From Planctomycetaceae bacterium (GTDB taxonomy: Bacteria > Planctomycetota > Planctomycetia > Pirellulales > Pirellulaceae), in assembly GCA_002724245.1 (NCBI GenBank), contig PBOG01000041.1, positions 1 through 59,838 of the forward strand: a DNA stretch of 59,838 nt. The letters run 5' to 3'. The position numbers and the translations under genes were made by a program. Under the pieces are notes generated by a model. That model worked only from the letters and a program-made list of their open reading frames with translations. It was not told the origin of the DNA and made no database searches. Below are positions 1 to 8,366 of the stretch, one piece after another (position 1 is the first letter of the stretch; each line of letters begins with the position of its first letter).

Positions 1-1
1 C

Positions 2-163
2 GTTGTCGTACAGCGTCCCGTTGTCGTACAGCGTCCCGTTGTCGTACAGCGTCCCGTTGTCGTACAGCGTCCGGTTGTCGTGCAGCGGCCCGTTGTCGTG
101 CAGCGGCCCGTTGTCGTACAGCGTCCGGTTGTCATGCAGCGTCCGGTTGTCGTGCAAGCACCA
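2..163 (+). repeat. 18-bp tandem repeat encoding VVVQRP
   Basis: Nine consecutive 18-bp units run from the window edge. The first three are identical (GTTGTCGTACAGCGTCCC) and later ones differ at a few positions. The array probably continues upstream of the window. The unit length is a multiple of three, so gain or loss of copies keeps the reading frame. Confidence 0.95.
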
Positions 164-538
164 CTACTCGCACCTAGAAGTCTGTTTCCCGGCGGATGGA
201 CCTCCGCAGTCGTCGTGCAACAACCACTTATGTTCAGTCCGACCGTAGCTGCCTATCCTTCGTCGACAACTTTGCGACCAGCCGTGCCTCACTCGCCTGT
301 TAACGGTGCCAGTGCAACGCAACCAGCATCTGCACAGGCCCCGGTTAACGGCGCCAGTGCCCAGGCACCTGCGCTCAACGTGCCAGCCGCTGGCAGCTAT
401 CCGGCCGTCGTTGCAGCTCCGCCCGCTCTCATGCCAGGAACACTCATGGCACCTGCCACGCGGCCTATTGTTGTCCGCCCCAAAGTTTATGTCCCCGGAC
501 AACCTTTGAGGAACCTGGTAAAGGCTTTCACTCCCTGA
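2..538 (+). CDS. C-terminal part of a Val/Gln/Arg/Pro hexapeptide-repeat protein (5' end outside window)
   Basis: The reading frame is open from the window edge, so this is the 3' part of a longer gene. It begins with eight copies of VVVQRP (one is VVMQRP) and a degenerate VVVQAP. An Ala/Pro/Val-rich stretch of about 100 residues follows, with repeated PVNGASA segments, and the protein ends in YVPGQPLRNLVKAFTP. I recall similar YVPGQP-type endings from planctomycete secreted or surface proteins, but that is from memory. The 18-bp unit keeps all frames open over the repeat, but only this frame continues cleanly to 538. The low complexity suggests a structural or envelope role; no enzymatic domain is visible. 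Confidence 0.65.
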   Translation, partial: VVVQRPVVVQRPVVVQRPVVVQRPVVVQRPVVVQRPVVVQRPVVMQRPVVVQAPLLAPRSLFPGGWTSAVVVQQPLMFSPTVAAYPSSTTLRPAVPHSPVNGASATQPASAQAPVNGASAQAPALNVPAAGSYPAVVAAPPALMPGTLMAPATRPIVVRPKVYVPGQPLRNLVKAFTP

Positions 539-827
539 AGCAAGGCGCTCCGCCTGACGAAGTGAGGAGCGCCAACATTGCACGATCTACTCACCATCAA
601 CAGTCGATCATCTCTGAACGTTGTCACTGACAGCAGAGTCGTTGCGAAGTGTTTGCCAGGAGACCGTGCCGCCACGCCCGTGGCAGCCTGAGCAAGGTCG
701 CCGCATGCTGGTAGTGCGCGACCAGTAGTATTGAGACCAACCTGCCTGCCAGTCTTACCTGCCACATCAACGGGACTCGGGCTATCTGTTGGCCTGGTTA
801 CTCCAAGTTATTTGAAAGCAGTTTCTC

Positions 828-1313
828 TTGGCCCGGGATCAGCAACCACGTGAAGACCTGCTACGGGACGCCACGGCGCTCGTCGAGCGAGTCTCACTTC
901 AAGCGGGTTATTGGACAGAACCGGTTGTCGTTGGTTTTCGCTCAAATGGTGCAGGCAGCATCTATTTTGGGGAAGACCCTGTCTACCAGTTTAATTGCGA
1001 CGATGAATTACGCCGCAGCCACTGGCGAGGAAGACGCATCAAGGCACAGCAGCGTCAACTTCAATTACTACGACAGCAACCTGGTAGCTCGCGCCTGCAA
1101 CTCTCCAACACAGAGCTTGACGCCAACCAAACCAAGGAATTCCTCGACGAGTTGACAAAACGCCTCGAACTCTTGCGGACCGCCATCTTCCAACGCAACT
1201 TGCGCGTGATCGGCCAGGTACCCGAGCAGCCGGATTTGTTACCTCGCCTTCACAGCTGGCTCGAATCACTTGGTTCTTGTCCGACTATCGCGATCTCCCC
1301 CAGCGCCCAGTAA
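828..1313 (+). CDS. Conserved hypothetical protein (planctomycete type)
   Basis: A 161-residue soluble protein starting at a TTG. The N-terminal half contains YWTEPVVVGFRSNGAGSIYF and GEDPVYQFN, and the rest is a charged helical region rich in Arg, Gln and Leu ending near SWLESLG. I recall this motif combination from unannotated planctomycete proteins, but I cannot name a family or function. There are no signal peptide, membrane segments or obvious catalytic motifs. No ATG lies near the front of the frame, so the start is uncertain. The gene stands alone, about 290 bp after the repeat protein and 390 bp before the next gene. Confidence 0.6.
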   Translation: MARDQQPREDLLRDATALVERVSLQAGYWTEPVVVGFRSNGAGSIYFGEDPVYQFNCDDELRRSHWRGRRIKAQQRQLQLLRQQPGSSRLQLSNTELDANQTKEFLDELTKRLELLRTAIFQRNLRVIGQVPEQPDLLPRLHSWLESLGSCPTIAISPSAQ

Positions 1314-1705
1314 ATATTCACTGGGAATATCAGGTAGATCTACTGCGATCCCGAGCCTTGCGCAAATTGCCTTCCAACGGTAGATCTTCACAACACCCAG
1401 CCCTTTTCTGTTACCCTCAATGCCGCAACCATCAGGCCATTCAGAGCACCAGAGCGGCACTTGCGGCACGGCGATTCAGTGTAATTCGCGTCCCGCGACA
1501 ATGCCCATTCCGAGCATCCGCGTTTCACACCGCACCCATTCTCTGCGTTCTCTGCGAACCCAGCTCGTCAATAAAATAAGGAAGGCACTGGGGCTGCGCT
1601 CTTTTAGTTACCGCGGCGACGTGATTTAATCAGAGCCGCCAGTCACTCACGTCTCGAACCGGTCGCAGGCCCTACCTGCATCACCAATAACGAACCCATC
1701 AATTG
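1314..1705. other. Intergenic region, nothing recognised
   Basis: About 390 bp between the conserved hypothetical and the PqaA-like gene. Short overlapping open frames (around 1277-1579 and 1420-1629) have low-complexity or random-looking translations. I see no tRNA, convincing hairpin-plus-T terminator or repeat. Confidence 0.5.
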
Positions 1706-3232
1706 ATGTACTCAGTCATGAGAATGAACATGCATTACAGGCGACTGAATCACGCTGACTCCATTCCATTGCGCAACGCTTTCGATTTCAGCTGGATTGG
1801 CCATCGAACTCAGTGCTGGCAACACCACACCGTTATTACCGCATTTTGCAGTATTGCAATCGGAATCGTCCTGGCACTGCCAGCCGCCAGTAGTGAACCA
1901 ACGCCACCCGAGGACAAGAAGACCGCGTTTGATCTTTATGTCGCAGCGCCAGACAAAGCTTTTTCATGGAAGCTCGTTCGCACCCACGATTCACCGGAAG
2001 CCACAACTTATGTTGTTGACATGACATCCCAGCGGTGGCGAACCGCCGATGAAGTAAACCGGCCGCTCTGGCAACATTGGCTCACCATCACCAGGCCCAA
2101 GAACGTTCGCTCCCAAACCGCCATGCTCTTTATTGGTGGCGGACGAAACGGTAACCAAGCCCCGCGACAAGCACGGGACATGATCCTCCAACTTGCCACT
2201 GCCAGCCAAACCGTCGTCTGCGAGCTAGGAATGGTTCCCAACCAACCACTAATCTTCCACAAGGATGGGATCGAACGAAGTGAAGATGACCTGATCGGAT
2301 ATGCCTGGGACCAATACCTGAAGACCGAAGACCCACACTGGCTTCCCAGACTACCAATGGTCAAAGCTGTAATTCGCGCCATGGATTCAGTCCAAGATCT
2401 CTTGAAGTCAAGCAAGCCTGATCCCTTGACAATCGAACAGTTCGTAATCGCCGGTGGTTCCAAGAGGGGCTGGACGACGTGGATGACCGCAGCAGCTGAC
2501 GAGCGCGTAACTGCGATACTCCCCATTGTCATCGATGTCCTGAATGTGAAGATCTCAATGGATCATCATTACGCTGCATATGGATTCTGGGCTCCTGCGA
2601 TCGGCGACTACGTCCGCCACAAGGTCACGCACCGACGAAACGCACCGGGCTACGCAAAATTGTTACAACTCGTTGATCCCTACGCATACCGCTCTCGATT
2701 GAAAATGCCCAAATGTCTCATCAACGCGACAGGAGACGAGTTCTTTTTGCCCGATTCATCCCAATTCTACTTCGACGACTTACCTGGCGAAAAGCACCTG
2801 TGCTACGTACCCAATTCCAACCATTCGCTGCAAGGTACGGATGCGCTCGACACAATCCTGGCATACTACTTTTCCATTGCGCATGGCATTCCCCGTCCGC
2901 GTTTCAGCTGGCAATACAAAGCTCCCGGATTACTAAGCGTCACAACCGAAACAACACCAACCCGCGTACGGCTGTGGCAAGCACATAATCCGAAAGCACG
3001 CGATTTCCGTGTACAGACAATCGGACGGGCATATCGATCCCAAGAACTTGTCCCGCACACCGAGAAACAATACCGCGTCGATATCTCCGCTCCTGAAGAG
3101 GGCTGGGCTGCGTTTTTCATTCAACTTGAGTTTGACGTAGGGGCACCGACACCGCTGCGGTTAACAACCCCGGCCTACGTGATTCCTGACAAATTACCGT
3201 TTTCCGCCAGTCAGGCGCCGGAACTCCCGTAA
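1706..3232 (+). CDS. PhoPQ-activated pathogenicity-related (PqaA-like) protein, exported
   Basis: A 508-residue protein matching the PhoPQ-activated pathogenicity-related family, which has an alpha/beta-hydrolase-like fold. The putative nucleophile elbow is GGSKRGWTTW, with Ser at about residue 252. The downstream segment LINATGDEFFLPDSSQFYFD carries the expected acidic residue, and PNSNHSLQGTD carries the putative catalytic His. A hydrophobic stretch at about residues 41-62, just before a Pro/Glu-rich linker, suggests a signal anchor or a signal peptide preceded by extra residues. ATG at 1706 directly follows a TTG at 1703. Internal ATGs at 1721, 1727 and 1733 are other possible starts. The family's substrate is unknown; in Salmonella pqaA is PhoPQ-regulated, which need not apply here. 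Confidence 0.85.
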   Translation: MYSVMRMNMHYRRLNHADSIPLRNAFDFSWIGHRTQCWQHHTVITAFCSIAIGIVLALPAASSEPTPPEDKKTAFDLYVAAPDKAFSWKLVRTHDSPEATTYVVDMTSQRWRTADEVNRPLWQHWLTITRPKNVRSQTAMLFIGGGRNGNQAPRQARDMILQLATASQTVVCELGMVPNQPLIFHKDGIERSEDDLIGYAWDQYLKTEDPHWLPRLPMVKAVIRAMDSVQDLLKSSKPDPLTIEQFVIAGGSKRGWTTWMTAAADERVTAILPIVIDVLNVKISMDHHYAAYGFWAPAIGDYVRHKVTHRRNAPGYAKLLQLVDPYAYRSRLKMPKCLINATGDEFFLPDSSQFYFDDLPGEKHLCYVPNSNHSLQGTDALDTILAYYFSIAHGIPRPRFSWQYKAPGLLSVTTETTPTRVRLWQAHNPKARDFRVQTIGRAYRSQELVPHTEKQYRVDISAPEEGWAAFFIQLEFDVGAPTPLRLTTPAYVIPDKLPFSASQAPELP

Positions 3233-3809
3233 TCGCAATGCGGAGAAGGGGCAACGCACGCGCCGTTAGAACCATTTCCCATCACGTACCACCACACCAC
3301 GGCCTGCTAGAGCCGCTCAATCCACGGTCGGACACACACCGATACCGCGAGTAGAACAGACGGTCGTGTTTCTTGATGCCCTCGGCCTGGTGCTCGTGTC
3401 GTTTCGTACAAACACCAGCCACTAGCATCACCGACAGAATCACCCGGACGTCACGAAAGTCTCGATTCGGCTCCGTTACACGCCGAATCGAGCTGCACAC
3501 CCGGCACAGCTGCTGCTGCCTGGCAATGTTTATGGCTAAACCGAGCCTAAACCTATAACGTCAAGCCGAACGGGGCTCATAATTGCGACCTCCGGGGGCC
3601 GGAATTATGATTTTTCGCACCCCACCTCCATGGTATCGAACGAGCCCCTGCTGCCTCAGGATTCCGTCCGGTAGGCTTCGCGCGAGGCACACCAGCCTAT
3701 ACTCTGGTAGCCGTTGCCGAATCGATGAGTCAGGGCGCAATTACCGGATCCGGAGTCAGTTGGGAATTTAGTGGATTCTTAAAGCAGCATGTAACAACGC
3801 GGAACCATC
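3233..3809. other. Intergenic region upstream of the transhydrogenase operon
   Basis: About 580 bp with no credible gene. It contains one AT-rich inverted repeat followed by five T's, listed separately, and otherwise nothing I can identify. The promoter of pntAA presumably lies in the last 200 bp, but no clear -35/-10 pair stands out. Confidence 0.5.
3577..3615 (+). terminator. Possible terminator hairpin (inverted repeat plus T run)
   Basis: TCATAATT at 3577-3584 is exactly complementary to AATTATGA at 3603-3610, with an 18-nt GC-rich interval and TTTTT at 3611-3615. It lies about 345 bp past the PqaA-like stop, so it could end that transcript or act in the pnt leader. The outer stem is AT-rich, so the evidence is weak. 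Confidence 0.3.
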
Positions 3810-5468
3810 ATGAAAATTGCGGTTCTGAAAGAAACGTTTCCCGGTGAATGTCGCGTGGCACTCGTGCCAGATTCACTGGCCTCGCTCGTCAATCAAAAAT
3901 TGCAGGTCCTGGTGGAACGCTCGGCCGGTGACGCAGCCGGATTTGCTGATGCCGAATACGAAGCGCAGGGTGCGAGTCTCGTCAGTCGTGAAGAGGCTTT
4001 CCACGCTGACGTTCTTTTGCAGGTGCGCACTTGCAGTGCCAATCCCGAAGCGGGGCGCACAGACCTTGAACAATTTCGGCCTGGCCAAACTGTCATCGGC
4101 CTCTGTGATCCGCTGGGGAATCCGCAAACCATTCAGGAGATGGCAAACGCTGGCGTCACTGTACTGGCACTGGAAATGGTACCACGCATCGCTAGAGCGC
4201 AAGCGATGGACGCGTTGTCATCGATGGCAATGATTGCTGGATATCGTGCAGTACTGCTGGCCGCAAATCACCTTCCTCGCATGTTCCCCATGGTCACTTA
4301 TGCCGCCGGCCTGCTAAGACCGGCACGCGTCTTTGTAATTGGGGCAGGAGTCGCCGGATTGCGGGCCATTGCTACCGCACGGCAATTGGGCGCTGTAGTA
4401 CAGGCACACGACATCCGTCCCGGTAGCGCAGAGGAAGTACTCAGTGTAGGCGCGAAATTCATCGAACTACCGTTGGATACGGATACCGAAGACGAAGGGG
4501 GCTATGCACGGGCGTTAACCGAAGACGATTATCATCGGCAGAGAGAATTGATCCAAAGCATTGCCGTGGAAAGCGACGTCGTAATTACTACGGCGGCAAT
4601 CCCCGGCAAGAAATCCCCTTTGTTACTTACAGCGACTGCAATCGAGCAAATGCAGCACGGAACCGTTGTGGTCGACCTGGCTGCTCAAGGTGGTGGCAAT
4701 TGTGAACTGACCCAACCCGACAAAACAACCGTTGCAAACGGAGTCACCATTCTCGGTCCGACCAATGTCACCAGCCAGGTACCGGACCACGCTAGTCAGA
4801 TGTTTTCGAGCAACGTCGCCAAGCTCCTTCTCCACATCACGAACGATGGCGAATTGGATTTGAACCTTGAGGATGAAATTGTTTGTGAAACACTCGTCGC
4901 CGACAACCAGCAGGTAGTCCATACGCGTCTCCGGGATCTACTTGGACTCGCCGCGGCTGAAAGTGTTCTCTCTCCGGCAATCGACGACAATCTGGAACCA
5001 ACGCCAGATGCGCAGCAAGAGGATGACGCCGACGATCTCGAAGAAGAAATTCAAATCGAACCTGAGGAACCTGACGACCTTAGCCATTCCGTTGTAACGC
5101 CTCCAGAATCAGCAGACACCTCTGGCTCTAAGACTGAAGACCCATTGACTGAGTCCAAAGGGGATAACGTCGCCGCCAGTATCAAGCCATCTTCCGAGCC
5201 AACTCAGGAAGAGGCGACGCAACAACCAACTCAGGAAGAGGCGACGCAACAAGATCCGCAGGCCGATCTCGTTGACACCGATTCCGACTCAAACCAGCCT
5301 GCCGTAGAAACAGCCGAGCTGTTGGAAGCACTTGAAGAAGCACCGAATACCCGCAACTTGGAGCCGGAGCACCCTGCTGACAGCCACTCCAGTTCCCAGC
5401 ACGACTCATCTCCGAACTCAATAACCGACGCGCAACCTTCTCAGGACACGGAAGAAACAAAGCAATAG
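3810..5468 (+). CDS. pntAA: NAD(P) transhydrogenase subunit alpha part 1 (domain I), with a long acidic tail
   Basis: This is the NAD(H)-binding domain I of proton-translocating transhydrogenase, which couples hydride transfer between NADH and NADP+ to the proton gradient. Residues 1 to about 376 align with family expectations: MKIAVLKETFPGECRVALVP at the start, a Rossmann motif VFVIGAGVAGLRAIATA near residues 172-188, and RLRDLLG at the domain end. Stand-alone PntAA proteins usually stop about here. This one continues for roughly 175 residues rich in Glu, Asp, Thr, Gln, Ser and Pro, with no membrane segment and a 27-bp duplicated unit. It is followed by pntAB and pntB on the same strand, and the three subunits should form one inner-membrane complex. 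Confidence 0.96.
   Translation: MKIAVLKETFPGECRVALVPDSLASLVNQKLQVLVERSAGDAAGFADAEYEAQGASLVSREEAFHADVLLQVRTCSANPEAGRTDLEQFRPGQTVIGLCDPLGNPQTIQEMANAGVTVLALEMVPRIARAQAMDALSSMAMIAGYRAVLLAANHLPRMFPMVTYAAGLLRPARVFVIGAGVAGLRAIATARQLGAVVQAHDIRPGSAEEVLSVGAKFIELPLDTDTEDEGGYARALTEDDYHRQRELIQSIAVESDVVITTAAIPGKKSPLLLTATAIEQMQHGTVVVDLAAQGGGNCELTQPDKTTVANGVTILGPTNVTSQVPDHASQMFSSNVAKLLLHITNDGELDLNLEDEIVCETLVADNQQVVHTRLRDLLGLAAAESVLSPAIDDNLEPTPDAQQEDDADDLEEEIQIEPEEPDDLSHSVVTPPESADTSGSKTEDPLTESKGDNVAASIKPSSEPTQEEATQQPTQEEATQQDPQADLVDTDSDSNQPAVETAELLEALEEAPNTRNLEPEHPADSHSSSQHDSSPNSITDAQPSQDTEETKQ
5199..5252 (+). repeat. 27-bp perfect tandem duplication inside the pntAA tail
   Basis: Two identical 27-bp units (5199-5225 and 5226-5252) encode the nine-residue unit PTQEEATQQ twice, with the first residue belonging to the flanking codon phase. 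The copies are identical at the nucleotide level, which suggests a recent duplication in a region under little sequence constraint. Confidence 0.9.
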
Positions 5469-5573
5469 CATGCCATCCAGAATCCCGAATCCAGGAAAGC
5501 TCCTCCTCGGAAAACGGGAACGTTCATTCACACATCGCTATTTGAGTTTCAGGAAATGCAGGAAATCCCGGTC

Positions 5574-6095
5574 ATGAAACATTGGAGGCGACTTCTCACC
5601 GTGTTGTTTGTTTGGGCACCCTGGCTTGTCCTGATCGGCCTTGCTGTCGCGGCAGATCCCGAGACGGAGTCAGAAACAAGCCGCCCCAATCAAAGTGCCG
5701 CCGCTGCAACAACGAAAACGACACAACAAAACGATGTCCAATCACCATCGGCTCGAAAGCTGACAACCACAACTACGGGACAGCCACAAGATGTCGCGAC
5801 GGAATCGCAACCCACTTCAGAGTTGCTGATCGCAAGTCTGGCAATTCTTGTCTTGGCGGTATTTGTTGGTTTTGAAGTCATCTCAAAAGTCCCCCCCATG
5901 CTTCATACTCCACTCATGTCGGGTTCAAACGCGATCAGCGGAATTACCGTAGTCGGAGCGCTCGTCGTCACTGCTTCGGGGGCTTCGAACTTCGCTTCGG
6001 TACTCGGCATGCTGGCGGTCATTCTGGCAATGACGAATGTCACTGGCGGCTTCCTGGTGACCCACCGCATGTTATCCATGTTCCAGAAAAAGTAA
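5574..6095 (+). CDS. pntAB: NAD(P) transhydrogenase subunit alpha part 2 (membrane domain), with N-terminal signal and linker
   Basis: The last ~95 residues are the conserved PntAB membrane domain, with three hydrophobic helices and the motif PPMLHTPLMSGSNAISGI. It forms part of the proton channel. Ahead of it lie a hydrophobic signal-like segment (MKHWRRLLTVLFVWAPWLVL, ending near AVAA) and about 60 Thr/Gln/Ser-rich residues. Ordinary PntAB is only about 90-110 residues long, so the front is an addition. I chose ATG 5574 (MKHWRR) because it places the basic residues right before the hydrophobic core; the frame is open from a codon at 5556. The gene lies about 105 bp after pntAA and 19 bp before pntB. 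Confidence 0.92.
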   Translation: MKHWRRLLTVLFVWAPWLVLIGLAVAADPETESETSRPNQSAAAATTKTTQQNDVQSPSARKLTTTTTGQPQDVATESQPTSELLIASLAILVLAVFVGFEVISKVPPMLHTPLMSGSNAISGITVVGALVVTASGASNFASVLGMLAVILAMTNVTGGFLVTHRMLSMFQKK

Positions 6096-6114
6096 TTTCT
6101 CCGAGAATGACACC

Positions 6115-7485
6115 GTGACATCTTCTCTGACACAATTAGCCTACGTTGCCGCAGCTGTGCTGTTCATTGTCGGTTTGAAGCGGATGTCTCATCCGCGCAC
6201 CGCTGTACAAGGTAACGTGCTGGGCATTACGGGCATGGGGCTCTCCATCCTGCTCGCACTTGCGTCGGGCCAACTGGAACACCATTGGCTCGTCGGAATC
6301 GGACTCTTCGTCGGCACGGCCATTGGAGTTGGCTTTGCCTTGACCGTGAAAATGACAGACATGCCACAGATGGTGGCGCTTTTTAACGGCTTTGGTGGCG
6401 CAGCTTCCGTTCTTGTCGCGGCCGCTGCCTTGTTACACGACAAAGCCGATACGGTTTCTTCACGAACAGCGGTGGGTATTTCTGGCGTGATCGGTGCGAT
6501 TACGTTCTGGGGGAGCCTGGTAGCGTTTGGAAAGCTGCAAGAACTGGATCTATTCAAGAAACCAATCGCCTTTCCTTACAAGCAGCCAACCACGATTGGT
6601 ATCGCTTGTTTGATGTTGCTCTTGACGATCCTGCTAGGTCTGGGGACCGGCCATTGGCTCTTTATACCGACCGTCATCCTGGCCTCTGCAATCGGTGTTC
6701 TCCTGGTCAATCCCATTGGTGGGGCAGACATGCCGGTGGTAATCGCCCTGCTGAACTCCTACTCAGGTCTGGCAGCCGCGGCTACGGGATTTGTGATCAG
6801 CAACCACGTGCTCGTTATTTCTGGTTCGCTGGTCGGTGCATCAGGCATCATTCTGACACGGCTGATGTGTAAAGCCATGAACCGTTCGCTCACAAACGTG
6901 TTGTTCGGTGTTATGGCAACTGGAGACAATACTGGCGATGAAGACATCTATGACAATGTCCAAATCACCACAGCGGACAATGTCGCCTTAATGCTCGAAG
7001 CGGCACAACGGGTCGTTTTCGTTCCCGGTTACGGCATGGCGGTAGCACAAGCTCAACACGCAGTGCGAAACCTCTCCAAACTTCTGGAAGCGCAACAAAC
7101 CAGTGTCGAATATGCGATACACCCTGTCGCCGGGCGAATGCCTGGCCACATGAATGTGCTTTTGGCTGAAGCTGATGTCCCTTACGACCAGCTGATCGAA
7201 ATGGATCAGATTAACCCCATGATGGACAATGTCGACGTCGCCATCGTCCTGGGTGCAAACGACGTCGTCAATCCACTGGCGCGCACCGATCCCCAAAGTC
7301 CCATCGCCGGAATGCCGATCATCGATGTTGATCAAGCACGCATCGTAATTGTCATTAAGCGCAGCCTTAGTCCCGGATTTGCCGGAATCCCCAATCCACT
7401 CTTTGCGAATAGTAATACTTGGATGCTATTCGGGGACGGACAACAAGCTGTCCTGGACATTACGACTGCCATTACTGACGGCTAG
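6115..7485 (+). CDS. pntB: NAD(P) transhydrogenase subunit beta
   Basis: A full-length 456-residue PntB starting at GTG. The first ~270 residues form multiple membrane helices that complete the proton channel. The soluble NADP(H)-binding domain III follows, with VPGYGMAVAQAQHAVRNL, HPVAGRMPGHMNVLLAEA and VLGANDVVNPLA, all hallmarks of the family. The protein ends near MLFGDGQQAVLDITTAI as expected. It is the last gene of the pnt operon and converges on the TauE-like gene with only 5 bp between stop codons. No terminator hairpin fits in that gap. Confidence 0.97.
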   Translation: MTSSLTQLAYVAAAVLFIVGLKRMSHPRTAVQGNVLGITGMGLSILLALASGQLEHHWLVGIGLFVGTAIGVGFALTVKMTDMPQMVALFNGFGGAASVLVAAAALLHDKADTVSSRTAVGISGVIGAITFWGSLVAFGKLQELDLFKKPIAFPYKQPTTIGIACLMLLLTILLGLGTGHWLFIPTVILASAIGVLLVNPIGGADMPVVIALLNSYSGLAAAATGFVISNHVLVISGSLVGASGIILTRLMCKAMNRSLTNVLFGVMATGDNTGDEDIYDNVQITTADNVALMLEAAQRVVFVPGYGMAVAQAQHAVRNLSKLLEAQQTSVEYAIHPVAGRMPGHMNVLLAEADVPYDQLIEMDQINPMMDNVDVAIVLGANDVVNPLARTDPQSPIAGMPIIDVDQARIVIVIKRSLSPGFAGIPNPLFANSNTWMLFGDGQQAVLDITTAITDG

Positions 7486-7490
7486 CGACT

Positions 7491-8234
7491 TCACGGGAAG
7501 CCTGAAAACGTGCTGGCAATCAACGCGAGACCTAGCACGATCAACAAAAAGTAGACCCACTTCGTAAAGGCTTCGGGGTGAAATTGTTTGTGCAACCAGT
7601 GACCAAGTAACACCGCCGCCAGTGTGGCAGGTACTGATATCGCAAAGTACTTTCCAACGTCAGCGTCCAGGCGGCCGGAGAGACTATGGCCAGCAATGAT
7701 CAGCAAGCTGGTCGGCAAAGAAAATGCTTGGATGGTAGCGCGAAAATCCGCTGGACTCCAACGACGGCATGCTGCGTAAATGACCAGTACGGGACCCGCT
7801 GTGTTGTACGCACCTCCCAGAATGCCTGCCAGAAATCCAAAAACGCCTGCCAACCGGTCGCTCTTCAAACGGAATAAACTTGGTTGTGAAAGCTGGTAGG
7901 TGCCAAACGAAATCAATACGCCTGCCAACACGTACTTTACCAGGCTTTCCGGAACCTCCTCCAGCAGCAATAGGCCAACAGGTATTCCGAACCAGGCGGC
8001 CAGGATCAAACGCCAGGCTCCAGAAAATTGAACCTGGCGCCAATCTCGAATCAGAATTGCACCCGCGATGGTTATCGAGTTCAAGGCAACCCAGGGTGCT
8101 GCGACATCGGTTGTAAACAGAATCGAGAGCAACGGCATCGAGATCAGTGCTTCGCCAAACCCAAATGTTGATCGGGACAACGCCGCAACGAAGACAACCC
8201 CAAGCGCAGCAACATACAACGGTTCCAGGGTCAT
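7491..8234 (-). CDS. TauE/SafE-family membrane permease
   Basis: A 247-residue very hydrophobic protein with about eight predicted membrane helices. The duplicated architecture and motifs such as FGFGEALISMPLLSIL near the N terminus and FLAGILGGAYNTAGPVLVIY in the second half are typical of the sulfite-exporter TauE/SafE family (DUF81). Members export or import organosulfonates, sulfite or other small anions; the substrate here cannot be read from the sequence. It starts at ATG 8234. It is downstream of the creatininase gene on the same strand, but a likely terminator separates them. The transhydrogenase operon converges on its other side. Confidence 0.88.
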   Translation of the reverse strand: MTLEPLYVAALGVVFVAALSRSTFGFGEALISMPLLSILFTTDVAAPWVALNSITIAGAILIRDWRQVQFSGAWRLILAAWFGIPVGLLLLEEVPESLVKYVLAGVLISFGTYQLSQPSLFRLKSDRLAGVFGFLAGILGGAYNTAGPVLVIYAACRRWSPADFRATIQAFSLPTSLLIIAGHSLSGRLDADVGKYFAISVPATLAAVLLGHWLHKQFHPEAFTKWVYFLLIVLGLALIASTFSGFP

Positions 8235-8316
8235 TCAGACGATCCGTTCATAAGCTACCCCAGGAGCGCTGTCGGCGACTTCGTCATCCTATCGCGATGA
8301 GATTCACACACTAGAA

Positions 8317-8357
8317 ACAAAAAACTGGGAAACGTCTCTGTCTGTTACTTTCCCCAG
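8317..8357 (-). terminator. Rho-independent terminator of the creatininase-family gene
   Basis: On the minus strand, just after the stop at 8367, CTGGGGAAA (8357-8349) pairs with TTTCCCAG (8332-8325) with one bulged G, and is followed by TTTTTTGTTT. It separates this gene from the TauE-like gene downstream. Confidence 0.7.
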
Positions 8358-8366
8358 AAACAACGG

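Noticed and set aside
1-163. CRISPR array suggested by regular short repeats at the window start
   Set aside because: The units are 18 bp, directly adjacent with no spacers, and translate into a continuous coding repeat.
3-248. Second open frame across the 18-bp repeat, encoding a LSYSVP-type repeat
   Set aside because: A repeat of 18 bp opens several frames at once. This one stops soon after the array, whereas frame 2 continues to a conserved-looking C terminus.
1277-1629. Two overlapping plus-strand open frames after the conserved hypothetical
   Set aside because: Short, overlapping each other and the upstream gene, with random-looking composition (many Arg, Ser, Cys and Pro).
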